Of a stretch of 64,000 nt of DNA, positions 39,608 to 49,498 are shown in pieces. The notes under the pieces were generated by a model that was not told where the DNA came from, searched no databases, and saw only the letters and a list, made by a program, of their open reading frames with translations. The stretch is taken from contig PMSV01000024.1 in assembly GCA_003168265.1 (NCBI GenBank), positions 248,001-312,000 of the forward strand, written 5' to 3'. Numbering within the stretch: position 1 is the stretch's first letter; each line of letters starts with the position of its first letter. The position numbers were made by a program, and so were the translations under genes. Source of the stretch: Chitinophagaceae bacterium. Lineage in GTDB: Bacteria > Bacteroidota > Bacteroidia > Chitinophagales > Chitinophagaceae.

Positions 39608-41464
39608 TCAATTATTCCCGCCCAGCATCTCCCTCAATTTCATGACCAGCTCGGTCTTCGTAATGGGAATGCCCATAACCTTATTATAAGCTTTCGCGTC
39701 TATGAAATATTGATCCCTTATGATGCGAACCAGTTGTCCGTTGTTAATTTCTGGAATGAGCACTTTTTCGAAGTTTTTCAGGATCTCGCCCAGGTTCTTC
39801 GGGAATGGTCGTATATAACGCAGATGTGCATGTGAAACTGCATAACCTTCCCGCTGCAATTCGGCCACTGCGCTCTTGATGGCCCCATAGGTACTTCCCC
39901 AACCCAGCACCAGCACCTTACCTGTGGAAGGTCCGCTGTCGAGTTTTTGCTGAGGAATATAGTCTGCGATCCTGTCAATTTTTTCCTGCCTGATCCTTAC
40001 CATTAGCTGGTGGTTTTCCGGTTCGTAATTGACATTGCCCGTAATATTCTGTTTTTCAAGACCACCTACCCTGTGTTGCAATCCGGGCGTTCCCGGTATT
40101 GCCCAGGGTCTGACCAGTTTTTCATCCCTGCTATAGGGACTTAGTTTTTCTTCTCCTGGTTCCAGTTGCTTTTTGAATTGAAAGGAAATACCGGGCAATT
40201 CTGCGCTGGTCGGAAATTTCCAGGGTTCGGCTCCGTTCGCAATATAGCCATCGCTTAAAAGGATCACAGGAGTCATATGTTGTACCGCGATTCGCACCGC
40301 TTCATAAGCTACTTCGAAACAATCGCTGGGTGTAGAGGCTGAAATGATGGGCATGGGGCATTCTCCGTTCCTTCCGTAATAGGCCTGCATCAGGTCACTT
40401 TGTTCAGTCTTGGTGGGAAGCCCGGTGGAAGGTCCTCCACGCTGTATATTGCAAATCACCAAAGGAATTTCAAGCATGACCGCAAGTCCCATGGCTTCGG
40501 CTTTCAGGGCCATGCCGGGACCGGATGTGGAAGTCACTCCTAAAGAACCACCGTAACTGGCTCCAATGGCCGAGCTAATGGCGGCGATCTCGTCTTCAGC
40601 CTGGAAAGTGCGAACGCCAAATGATTTGTGCTTGCTTAGATCATGTAAGATATCTGAAGCAGGAGTGATTGGATAGGAACCCAGGAATAAGGGCAAACCG
40701 CTCTTTTGTGAGGCTGCAATCAAACCATAGGTCAGCGCCTGATTGCCCATGACGGGCCGGTAAGTGCCGGGTTCAAGCTTGGCCTTTTCCACTTTATAGG
40801 TCGTGGTAAAGGTCTCGGTGGTATCCCCGTAATTATAACCCGCCCTTAGGGCCTTTATATTACTTTCAAGTATTTCCGGTTTTTTTGAGAATTTATCAGT
40901 CAGGAATTTTTCCGTGCTCGCCATGTCCCGGTTATACATCCAATAAAGAAATCCAAGCACGAACATGTTCTTGGCACGATCCTTTTCTTTCATGCCTATA
41001 GAAAACTCTTTCAGTGCCTCACGCGTCATCTTTGTAACGTCGATCTTGATCAATTCGAATCCGTCCAGGCTATTGTCTTCAAGTGGATTGCCCCCGTCCG
41101 GATAGTTGGCAAGCCGAAGGTTTTTGGAATCAAAGCCTTCAATATTTGCGATGATTTTTCCGCCTTTTTTAAGGGCTATAAGGTTGGCTTTTAGCGCCGC
41201 AGCATTCATAGCGATCAGCACATCGCATTCGTCTCCGGGCGTGAAGACCGGGTTACTGGAAAATCTAAGCTGAAAGCCGCTAACTCCGGGCAGGGTGCCC
41301 TGGGGGGCACGTATCTCCGCGGGAAAGTCGGGGAAGGTGGCAAGGTCGATTCCCATCAAAGCCGTGTTATTGGTAAACTGGCTTCCGGTTAATTGCATAC
41401 CGTCTCCGGAATCCCCTGCGAATTTTATGACAACATCATTTAAAACAGTTTCTTTCCTTTTCAT
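39608..41464 (-). CDS. 2-oxoacid:acceptor oxidoreductase subunit alpha (gamma-alpha fusion)
   Basis: 618 aa; VIKFAGDSGDGMQLTGSQFTNNTALMGIDLATFPDFPAEIRAPQGTLPGVSGFQL; FLGSYPITPASDILHDLSKH; TSTSGPGMALKAEAMGLAVMLEIPLVICNIQRGGPSTGLPTKTEQSDL. Confidence 0.95.
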   Translation of the reverse strand: MKRKETVLNDVVIKFAGDSGDGMQLTGSQFTNNTALMGIDLATFPDFPAEIRAPQGTLPGVSGFQLRFSSNPVFTPGDECDVLIAMNAAALKANLIALKKGGKIIANIEGFDSKNLRLANYPDGGNPLEDNSLDGFELIKIDVTKMTREALKEFSIGMKEKDRAKNMFVLGFLYWMYNRDMASTEKFLTDKFSKKPEILESNIKALRAGYNYGDTTETFTTTYKVEKAKLEPGTYRPVMGNQALTYGLIAASQKSGLPLFLGSYPITPASDILHDLSKHKSFGVRTFQAEDEIAAISSAIGASYGGSLGVTSTSGPGMALKAEAMGLAVMLEIPLVICNIQRGGPSTGLPTKTEQSDLMQAYYGRNGECPMPIISASTPSDCFEVAYEAVRIAVQHMTPVILLSDGYIANGAEPWKFPTSAELPGISFQFKKQLEPGEEKLSPYSRDEKLVRPWAIPGTPGLQHRVGGLEKQNITGNVNYEPENHQLMVRIRQEKIDRIADYIPQQKLDSGPSTGKVLVLGWGSTYGAIKSAVAELQREGYAVSHAHLRYIRPFPKNLGEILKNFEKVLIPEINNGQLVRIIRDQYFIDAKAYNKVMGIPITKTELVMKLREMLGGNN

Positions 41465-41653
41465 CTGTATATCTCTTGTTTTTTCTATTTGCCTGATGGT
41501 ACCTCGCGTAGATTTTGCTTTATCGGCAGCTCGGTTTCATGTTGCAAATTTAATTCAATATGGTAAGTATTAGTTAGTGATTGCGATCAGTTTTGCAATA
41601 AAATAGCTTTTTCCGGTTCCAAGTGCCATATATTTAACTGTAAAACCCCGGAT

Positions 41654-44623
41654 TTAGTGTATTCCCATTGCCTGGTAAATCAATTCCATGATCCCGCCCC
41701 TCACACTCAGCGTGGAGATTTTTGAATTTTCGCTCGTGGGGTTGACCCTGTTGGAGAGAAAAACATAAACAAGATTGTATTTGGGGTCGACCCAAACACA
41801 GGTGCCAGTAAATCCGGTATGCCCAAAAGTCCTGGGAGAAGCCGAAATGCAGGGATAGGGCTCTTTCAGTGATGCATTGTTCCTTTCAGGTTTGTCGAAA
41901 CCCAGACCTCTGCGGCTGATAGCTGTCTGATAATCCGTGAACTCATCAATTGTTTCCTTCTTCAGGAATCTAATTCCATTCATCTCTCCTCCGTTCAGGA
42001 GCAACTGTTCCAGCACGGCAAGGTCATAGGCATCGCTAAACAGGCCGGCATGGCCGGCCACCCCCCCGAATAAAGCAGAACCTGGATCATGCACATCTCC
42101 GCGTATCAATTGTTTGCGGAAAATTTGTTCGTTTTCCGTTGGGGCGATCCGGTTTAGTTGGAATCGGTTTCTTGGCAGGAATCCTGTGGTTTTCATGTCC
42201 AGGGGATCATAAAAGGTTTTTTTGACATAGGCATCCAGGGTCATGCCACTCAGGGATTCCACGATTTTCCCCATGAAAATGAAATCATTGTCGCTATACA
42301 CGTATTTTTTGGCTGTATCGACCGGGCTGCTCAAAATCCGGGAATAGATCGTGTCCAGCCAATCAGTCCGCATATATAAATTCTCGGCGACCCGCACCCG
42401 GTGCAGGCTGTCTGATTTCCAGGAATAAATGGAAAGAATCGGAGCCCCGGCCTTGTTGCTGTCAATGGTTTCCTTGTAAAAGGGAATAAAGGCCTTGAGC
42501 CCTGCCTGATGGAGCATAATATCCCTGATCCTCAGCCCCTCCTTGTTACTCCCCCTGACCCAGGGCAAATAATCTCCTAAGGTCTTCCCCATATCCAGTT
42601 TCCCTTTATCATAGAGTTTCATTACGGCCATGGTGGTCGCGCAGATCTTCGTGACCGATGCCAGGTCATAAATGGTTTCCGGGTAGACCAATTCGCGGTT
42701 ATCATAAGAGAGGTGTCCAAATGCCTTATCATAAACCACATTCCCATCCCTTGCCACCAGGACCACGCAACCGGGAAATGCTTCCTTTGCAATAGCGGCT
42801 TTGCAAACCGAATCGATCAGGGATAGTTTTTCCAGATTAAAATCCTCTGACATGGCAGGCGCAATCGGAAGCAAACCTTTTCCTGCCACAATTCCTTCCC
42901 CTGCTTTTAAATTGGAGTCAATAGTCACTGGCGATCTGCCATGTGGGTTGAATTTTCCGTTGAGCAGGTCTGCTGCCACATCCTGTGTAATATCATCGTC
43001 TTCATAACAGGCAACCAGAGTCCTGTCCTGGCTGAAATTTTTTATGGCATAGGGATTACCAAATACAAAGGTTATGGCCTTAAATTGTTCATGTAATTGT
43101 CCGAGCAGCCAGATGGAAGCGGGACTCAAACCAAACTGGTTGGCCGGGAAACGATGGTAATTATGCAGCCCGACGATAACCGCGTCATAACGGCCCTTCA
43201 TCAATTGTAATAAGGCTGCCGCCTTGCCGCTGTCAAGTGAATAATCGAAAAAGAATTCATGCGCATGATAGTCACGGCTCATTCTTCGGGCAAATTCATT
43301 CTCAGCATTCAACCCAATACCGATATAGGCAACCCTTTTCGCGGGTTCCGCATAGAGGGGAAGCAGCTCCGGTTCGTTCCTGCGTAACACGGTAATGGCC
43401 GCTTCGCTCACCCTTTTGCGCATATCAGCAATATCCTTATTCAGGTCATCTGTGAGGTTGTCCAGTTTGACAGGGGAAAGATTGGCCAGTCCGTATTCGT
43501 ATTTGGCCATCAGCACCCTTTTGACATGGGCATTGATATCTTTCCACTTCAATCTTTTATCCGCCAGCGCTTCTTTGATCTTCATGACAACGGTGTCCAC
43601 ATTTCCAGGAAGACAGAGCATGTCATTTCCCGCAATCAGGGAGAGCACGGCGGCTTCGCCGTTGGGAAAATATTTTGAAACCCCTTTCATTTCCAAAGCG
43701 TCCGTGAATCTAAGCCCGTCATATTTCAATTTCTTCTTCAGCAATTTGGTAACATTCTTATAGGAGAGGGAAGTGGCCAGGTTCGGCGTATTATCTATAG
43801 CGGGAATATAAAGATGGGCGATCATGACGGAGCCCACGCCGGCCTGGAATAAGGCTTTGAAGGGAACTAGTTCGAGAGTATCCATCGCTTTGACACTTTT
43901 GGAAATCAACGGCAGATCAAGATGAGAATCTACGGAGACATCCCCGTGTCCCGGAAAATGTTTGGCGCAGGCCATGACGCCTCCGTCCTGGAGTGCCTTC
44001 ATATATTGCAATGCATTAACAGTCACTGCCTGCTTGTCCTCCCCGAAGGAGCGGTCATTAATAATCGGATTATCAGGGTTGTTATTTATATCTGCTACCG
44101 GAGCATAGTCGACCTGAATGCCCAAACGCCTGCATTGAGCAGCAACTACACGGCCATATTGATAAACCAATTCAGGGTCATGAGCAGCACCAAGCGTCAT
44201 TTGCCTCGGCAGGCCCTGCACGCTGTCCATCCTCATGCCAACCCCATTTTCCGCATCGATGGAGATGATGATCGGGGTCCTGGCAAGGCTCTGGAAATAG
44301 TTGATATATCGAGCCTGTGTAATGGGTCCTCCCTGAAAAAGGCAGATTCCACCGATATCGTATTTTTTGACGGCATCCTCCACATCCTTCTCATAAAAAC
44401 TCACTTTTCGGGTGGCAGGATCGATGGAAGAAAGTCTTACGATGATCAATTGTCCGATTTTTTGCTCGTCGCTCAGGGTTTTGAATGAGCTGTCCACCCA
44501 TTCTTTGGCTGTTAACCGGGTTTGAGATAAGGCCGACCCTTCAAAAAAAAGCAGCATGCCGATAACAAAGGGAAAGACTTTCATTGACATGGTTTTACAC
44601 AAATTAAGAAGTTTACCAGACAA
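41654..44623 (-). CDS. GH3 beta-N-acetylhexosaminidase (NagZ-like) fused to a class C beta-lactamase/serine hydrolase domain
   Basis: 989 aa; NagZ signature CAKHFPGHGDVSVDSHLDLPLI; C-terminal SVTK (SxxK), YSDNDF (YxN) and FGHTGFTG (HxG) motifs. A downstream Met may be the true start. Confidence 0.93.
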   Translation of the reverse strand: MSGKLLNLCKTMSMKVFPFVIGMLLFFEGSALSQTRLTAKEWVDSSFKTLSDEQKIGQLIIVRLSSIDPATRKVSFYEKDVEDAVKKYDIGGICLFQGGPITQARYINYFQSLARTPIIISIDAENGVGMRMDSVQGLPRQMTLGAAHDPELVYQYGRVVAAQCRRLGIQVDYAPVADINNNPDNPIINDRSFGEDKQAVTVNALQYMKALQDGGVMACAKHFPGHGDVSVDSHLDLPLISKSVKAMDTLELVPFKALFQAGVGSVMIAHLYIPAIDNTPNLATSLSYKNVTKLLKKKLKYDGLRFTDALEMKGVSKYFPNGEAAVLSLIAGNDMLCLPGNVDTVVMKIKEALADKRLKWKDINAHVKRVLMAKYEYGLANLSPVKLDNLTDDLNKDIADMRKRVSEAAITVLRRNEPELLPLYAEPAKRVAYIGIGLNAENEFARRMSRDYHAHEFFFDYSLDSGKAAALLQLMKGRYDAVIVGLHNYHRFPANQFGLSPASIWLLGQLHEQFKAITFVFGNPYAIKNFSQDRTLVACYEDDDITQDVAADLLNGKFNPHGRSPVTIDSNLKAGEGIVAGKGLLPIAPAMSEDFNLEKLSLIDSVCKAAIAKEAFPGCVVLVARDGNVVYDKAFGHLSYDNRELVYPETIYDLASVTKICATTMAVMKLYDKGKLDMGKTLGDYLPWVRGSNKEGLRIRDIMLHQAGLKAFIPFYKETIDSNKAGAPILSIYSWKSDSLHRVRVAENLYMRTDWLDTIYSRILSSPVDTAKKYVYSDNDFIFMGKIVESLSGMTLDAYVKKTFYDPLDMKTTGFLPRNRFQLNRIAPTENEQIFRKQLIRGDVHDPGSALFGGVAGHAGLFSDAYDLAVLEQLLLNGGEMNGIRFLKKETIDEFTDYQTAISRRGLGFDKPERNNASLKEPYPCISASPRTFGHTGFTGTCVWVDPKYNLVYVFLSNRVNPTSENSKISTLSVRGGIMELIYQAMGIH

Positions 44624-44645
44624 AACTTACCAATCCCAATTCGCC

Positions 44646-44653
44646 TAAATTTG
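44646..44653 (+). promoter_or_regulatory. Candidate -7 promoter element of mutL
   Basis: TAAATTTG matches TAnnTTTG; overlaps the track's TTG start at 44651. Confidence 0.4.
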
Positions 44654-44671
44654 TCCAAAATACCGAATCGC

Positions 44672-46519
44672 TTGACAGATACCATTCATTTATTGCCAGA
44701 TCATATTGCTAACCAGATCGCAGCCGGCGAGGTCATTCAAAGGCCCGCCAGCGCGGTAAAAGAATTGTTGGAGAATGCCGTGGACGCGGGCGCAACGGAA
44801 ATAAAACTGATCTTCAGCGATGCGGGAAAGGCACTCGTGCAGGTGATCGACAACGGAAAAGGAATGAGTGAAGGCGATGCCCGAATGGCATTCGAACGTC
44901 ATGCCACTTCCAAGATCAGCAATATCGAAGACCTGTTTCGTATCCGGACCATGGGATTCCGGGGAGAGGCCCTGGCATCCATCGCCGCTGTTGCACGAGT
45001 CGAAATGAAAACCCGGAAGGCGGATGAAGAAACCGGTATCTATATAGAAATAGAAAACAGCCTGATCCGTAAGAAAGAGGCTGTTGCCAGTCCGCCAGGA
45101 ACCAATATTGCGATGAAGAACCTTTTTTTCAGCGTTCCGGCAAGAAGAAATTTTCTCAAAAGCCCGGCAACCGAAACCAGGCATATCATTGAAGAATTAT
45201 TCCGGGTGGCGCTCGCCTTTCCGGGGATATTTTTTTCTGCCAACAACAACGGCCAGGAAATATTCCACCTCGAGAAGGGAACCCTGAAACAGAGAATAGT
45301 CCAATTGATGGGAGACCAGGTGAATGCAAGACTGGTTACCGTTCAGGAAAATACCAACTATCTTAACATCTATGGGTTTGTAGGCAAACCGGATACGGCA
45401 AAAAGGACCAGGGGAGACCAGTATTTCTTTGTAAACAATCGCTATATCCGCAGCCCTTACCTGAATCATGCCGTCATGAATGCCTACCAGCAAATGATTC
45501 CCGCAGACTGCTATCCGCTCTATGTTTTGTTCATCGAACTGGACCCCGCACAGATCGATATCAATGTACATCCCACAAAACAAGAGATCAAATTCGAGGA
45601 TGAGAAGATTCTCTACGCTTTTGTAAATGCTGCTGTAAAGCATGCCCTGGCCCAATTCAGTATTACACCTACCCTGGACTTTGACCTTGATCCGAACATT
45701 CAGGGTCTCGATGCGATCAGCAAGCCCTTTACCGATGAAAAAAGAGCGGCTGCTGCATCCGGCTCCCTGTACAAGACATTCACTCAGAAAAACCAGGCTC
45801 ATTTTATTGAAACTGATAAAAAAAGCGACCTCAGACATTGGAGAGATTTTTATGAATCCTATGGTCCCGGGAAAACAGAGAAACCGGAGTTTGAAATAAC
45901 CGGCACCGTTGAGACAGCACCTTCCTTCGCCGAAGGGTTTATCGTAAATCTTCCCGAGAATCAGTCCTTCCACCAATTGCTACGGATCTATATCCTTGTC
46001 ACCACGGAATCCGGCTTCCTGCTCGTTCACCAACAAAGAGCTCATGAAAGGATACTCTATGAGCGTTATCAAACCGTAAACAAAAGCAGGCCGATGACTG
46101 TGCAATCCAGTTTGTTTCCGGTGACCATTAACCTGTCCGTGCAGGACGCCGTCCTGCTGGAAGATATTAGCGATGACCTCAGGGAATTCGGCTTTCTCAT
46201 CGAACCATTTGGCAAGAACGCATTTATCATTCAGGGAACCCCGGCAGACACAATAAGCGGGAATGAAAAAGCAGTAGTGGAGAACCTGTTGGAACAATTC
46301 AAACATTATAGCAGCGACCTGAAATTCCCGAAAAGGGAAAAACTGATCCGGAGCCTGGCCTGGCAACAAGCCGTGAAAAGCGGCACGCAACTTTCCGAAA
46401 AGGAAATGCAGGCACTTATATCGGATTTGTTTCAATGCAGCCAGCCGAATATCGCCCCGAATGGAAGACCAGCACTCATAAATATTTCCGAAGAATGGCT
46501 CGAAAAATTATTCAGATAG
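44672..46519 (+). CDS. mutL: DNA mismatch repair endonuclease MutL
   Basis: ORF 44651-46519; TIHLLPDHIANQIAAGEVIQRPASAVKELLENAVDAGATEIKL; FRGEALASIAAVARVEM; VNVHPTKQEIKFEDE-like. I prefer TTG 44672 as start. Confidence 0.95.
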   Translation: MTDTIHLLPDHIANQIAAGEVIQRPASAVKELLENAVDAGATEIKLIFSDAGKALVQVIDNGKGMSEGDARMAFERHATSKISNIEDLFRIRTMGFRGEALASIAAVARVEMKTRKADEETGIYIEIENSLIRKKEAVASPPGTNIAMKNLFFSVPARRNFLKSPATETRHIIEELFRVALAFPGIFFSANNNGQEIFHLEKGTLKQRIVQLMGDQVNARLVTVQENTNYLNIYGFVGKPDTAKRTRGDQYFFVNNRYIRSPYLNHAVMNAYQQMIPADCYPLYVLFIELDPAQIDINVHPTKQEIKFEDEKILYAFVNAAVKHALAQFSITPTLDFDLDPNIQGLDAISKPFTDEKRAAAASGSLYKTFTQKNQAHFIETDKKSDLRHWRDFYESYGPGKTEKPEFEITGTVETAPSFAEGFIVNLPENQSFHQLLRIYILVTTESGFLLVHQQRAHERILYERYQTVNKSRPMTVQSSLFPVTINLSVQDAVLLEDISDDLREFGFLIEPFGKNAFIIQGTPADTISGNEKAVVENLLEQFKHYSSDLKFPKREKLIRSLAWQQAVKSGTQLSEKEMQALISDLFQCSQPNIAPNGRPALINISEEWLEKLFR

Positions 46520-47938
46520 CTACATTTTTTGGAACCTGCTGTTATGGATATTCAGCCCATCATTAATTCGGATATAATAAACCCCTGAAGGCAGTTTTTG
46601 AACCGGGAGGACCAATTGGTTATTCCCCGGCATCCCTCCGTATTTTTTAGAGATCACAAAATTCCCGACAGCATTGTAAACATCAATGGTCACACTGGAA
46701 TAGTTTGTCAAACTAATCACGATATTCAGATGATCAGTCGCCGGGCTTGGATATACCGGAATTTGCATTATCGAATTCGTATTGGGTGGAGAGACGATGA
46801 GATTAGGCGAAACGATATAAAGGTTTTGCCATCCTGAGCTTGCTTGGCATCCCGATTGAGTGATTGTAGTTGCATTTATGGTATAAAAGCCGGTATCCGG
46901 AAATGAATAGATCGGATTGATACCTGTTAGTGTAACAATGTCTGCGGAATCTTTTGGAATGAACGTTGCACTGTTAGCCGCATAACCTTTTACAATACTC
47001 CATTGAACAGAATCCTGGTTGGTAGCACCGGCAACCAAGAGTGTAAAAGCACCCGTTTTCCCGGATATAGGGCTGAAACTGATACTTACAGCGCAACTGT
47101 CCGAATCGTTGGGCCCAGTCGATCCTTCTGGCACAATGAGAGTTAACGTACTTGTTGAAGAGCAGAGTATTCCTAATCCGGATGCTGTTGTTTCTGTCAG
47201 GGTAATTGTATAGGTTCCGGTATCCTCGTAAATATGAGTTGGATTTTCAACGGAGGAAGTCGTGCCATCTCCAAATGACCATAGAAAACTTCCTATTGGT
47301 CCTGTCCCCATATCGGAAAAATTGAACAGATAGGGATTGGCGGTGGAGGGGCTTGCAGTAAAAGCCGCATGTATTGGGCAGGTATCAGCAACAGTAATAC
47401 TAATGCTGTTGCAAATACTGGAACTGCAACCAGAGCTAGTGGTCAAATTTTCACAAACTGAATAGGTTCCCAGCCTTGGAAAAACATAGGTTAAGCTTTG
47501 GCCCTGACCAACCGAAGTGTCATTGACCGTCCAGGTCGCATTCAAAAAATTGGAGCCAACTATTACCGATGCATCTTCGAAAAAATATTCATCTGCCAAG
47601 ACTGAATCCGAAAAACTATTAAAAGCTGCCGAACAGGAGGGAGTAAACTGCAATTGAATGATTTGAGTAACGGTATCCGAACAATAACCGGAATCCGTTA
47701 CTATATGACGTACTGTATAGGTCCCAGGCTGGCTGTAATTATGTGAGGTATAACTGAATTGGCCCGTCGTTCCATCTCCGAAATTCCAGTAGGACTTTCC
47801 GGTCTGGATGCTATCGATCGAATTGAAATATACCAGGCTGTTTTGAATCGTGTATCCAAATGCCGCATTGCAATTTTGCGCTAGCGCTGCATGATGCATC
47901 AGGAAGACCGGAACCAGGATAAGTAAATGTTTTTTCAT
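46520..47938 (-). CDS. Secreted PKD-repeat protein with T9SS type A sorting domain
   Basis: 472 aa; signal peptide; YWNFGDGTTGQFSYTSHNYSQPGTYTV and FLWSFGDGTTSSVENPTHIYEDTGTYTITL PKD signatures; C-terminal IPVYPSPATDHLNIVISLTNYSSVTIDVYNAVGNFV...LPSGVYYIRI. Confidence 0.92.
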   Translation of the reverse strand: MKKHLLILVPVFLMHHAALAQNCNAAFGYTIQNSLVYFNSIDSIQTGKSYWNFGDGTTGQFSYTSHNYSQPGTYTVRHIVTDSGYCSDTVTQIIQLQFTPSCSAAFNSFSDSVLADEYFFEDASVIVGSNFLNATWTVNDTSVGQGQSLTYVFPRLGTYSVCENLTTSSGCSSSICNSISITVADTCPIHAAFTASPSTANPYLFNFSDMGTGPIGSFLWSFGDGTTSSVENPTHIYEDTGTYTITLTETTASGLGILCSSTSTLTLIVPEGSTGPNDSDSCAVSISFSPISGKTGAFTLLVAGATNQDSVQWSIVKGYAANSATFIPKDSADIVTLTGINPIYSFPDTGFYTINATTITQSGCQASSGWQNLYIVSPNLIVSPPNTNSIMQIPVYPSPATDHLNIVISLTNYSSVTIDVYNAVGNFVISKKYGGMPGNNQLVLPVQKLPSGVYYIRINDGLNIHNSRFQKM

Positions 47939-48168
47939 AGACCACTCGTTGAATTAAACCAATTATAATGTGGGTCTCAGAAGCATGCTAAAGCTACAAA
48001 TTCAGAGAGCATTCACCAAATTAAAGCGGATTGATCACTGGTAAAGGAAAGGAAACAAATCATTTTAGGAAATGGCGATGAAAAAATATGGATGCGATTT
48101 TGAAATCTTCCGAAAATTTTCCCAGAGGATTGCTGTTTTTAATAGCTGGAGCTAGCTCTATGACTTTT

Positions 48169-49485
48169 CTAATATTTTGCACGCAACATGTCCACATACC
48201 TCGCCATGGCATCTCTAACCGCCGATCCTGAACCATTATAATTGTTGACTAATATTGAAAATAACAAAAGATGCTTATTATCGGTATAGAGGTACCCGCT
48301 TAACGCAGCTACCCCACCCAAACTGCCGGTCTTTGCATAGAGATATCCGCTGTCCTGTTTGTATCGGCTTCCGAGTGTGCCTTCTCCCCCGGTGGCGAGT
48401 AACCTTTTCATACGGTCAATGCCGAACTCATCCTTTAACCGGTTCAATATCCAGATAAAATCCATTGGGGTAAATAGGTCGGACCGGCTCAATCCGCAAC
48501 CGTCGACCCAACTAGGTTTTTGAGGCAATCCTGTGAGATCGGTTTTGAGCAGGGTATCGATGATCCTTTCATCGTTCATCAGGCCAAGCACCCTGTTGCT
48601 GACCATCAGCAGGGTTTGTTCGGCAAAAAAATTATCGCTTCGATGCATCATGGGCCGGTACATGGAGTCGCTGGGTCTTGATTTAATCGAATGATAATTC
48701 GATTCGGGCGGAAAATTCCTGCCTGGTATTATATTAATGGCTAAGGAGTCGCTGAGCAGTTTCATGGCGGTTTCCGCTCCATGGGTTACAAAGGGAACCT
48801 GCACGATCCTTTGCTTTTCTCCGCTGGTTTGAATGCTGAAACGGTTTTCGGATAAATCCCTCCTGACAGTGAAACGTTTTAAGGGTGAATCAATATTCAA
48901 CTGAATATTCCAGTTGGCCTGTGGTTTGGGTAAGACCTGAAGTGTTCCATCATTCAGTCTTGTCTGCTCCCAGGTGACCAGGTTGCCGAATACGGGCAAA
49001 GGACTCCTCTCGGGCATATAGTCATCATTATAATCGTCCCAGCCCCAGCCCCGGCCCAGAGCATTTTCTTTCCAGATCTTGTCAAAGAGATAGATCTTCT
49101 TTTTTACCTGTTTAAGCCAATCGATCACCGGCTGGTCGGTATAATCCGGATGAAGAAGGGTGGGATCGCCAGTAGGATAGAGATAGATCGCTGTATCATC
49201 CTCCTGGTAACGCATTCCTTCCAGGGAATCACCAAGATATTTTAACCCGGCATAGAGCGAAAAGAGTTTGGTGTTACTTGCGGGAGTGAAATATTTGCCG
49301 GCCTGGAATTCTTGCAAGGTTTTATTATCCGTTGCATCATAGACTGATATTCCGATATGGGCCGAGAGAGTGGAAGAATCCCGGAGCAATCCCTCATAGT
49401 CTGGTATGATTGCTTTTTTCTGAACGGAACAGGAAAAGAAAATAATCGGCCAGCCGATCAAGAAAATAAAAATTCGGAAACGCAT
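48169..49485 (-). CDS. D-alanyl-D-alanine carboxypeptidase/endopeptidase (PBP4/S13 family), lipoprotein-like signal
   Basis: ORF 48169-49554; likely start MRFRIFIFLIGWPIIFFSCSVQKK at 49485; motifs SNTK (SxxK), MHRSDNFFAEQ (SxN), YAKTGSLGG (KTG). Confidence 0.93.
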   Translation of the reverse strand: MRFRIFIFLIGWPIIFFSCSVQKKAIIPDYEGLLRDSSTLSAHIGISVYDATDNKTLQEFQAGKYFTPASNTKLFSLYAGLKYLGDSLEGMRYQEDDTAIYLYPTGDPTLLHPDYTDQPVIDWLKQVKKKIYLFDKIWKENALGRGWGWDDYNDDYMPERSPLPVFGNLVTWEQTRLNDGTLQVLPKPQANWNIQLNIDSPLKRFTVRRDLSENRFSIQTSGEKQRIVQVPFVTHGAETAMKLLSDSLAINIIPGRNFPPESNYHSIKSRPSDSMYRPMMHRSDNFFAEQTLLMVSNRVLGLMNDERIIDTLLKTDLTGLPQKPSWVDGCGLSRSDLFTPMDFIWILNRLKDEFGIDRMKRLLATGGEGTLGSRYKQDSGYLYAKTGSLGGVAALSGYLYTDNKHLLLFSILVNNYNGSGSAVRDAMARYVDMLRAKY

Positions 49486-49498
49486 TTGTTTTTTTTTA

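Noticed and set aside
43922-44488. 188-aa + strand ORF
   Set aside because: Antisense to the GH3 domain containing the NagZ signature.
45197-45976. 259-aa - strand ORF
   Set aside because: Antisense to mutL; no recognisable domain.
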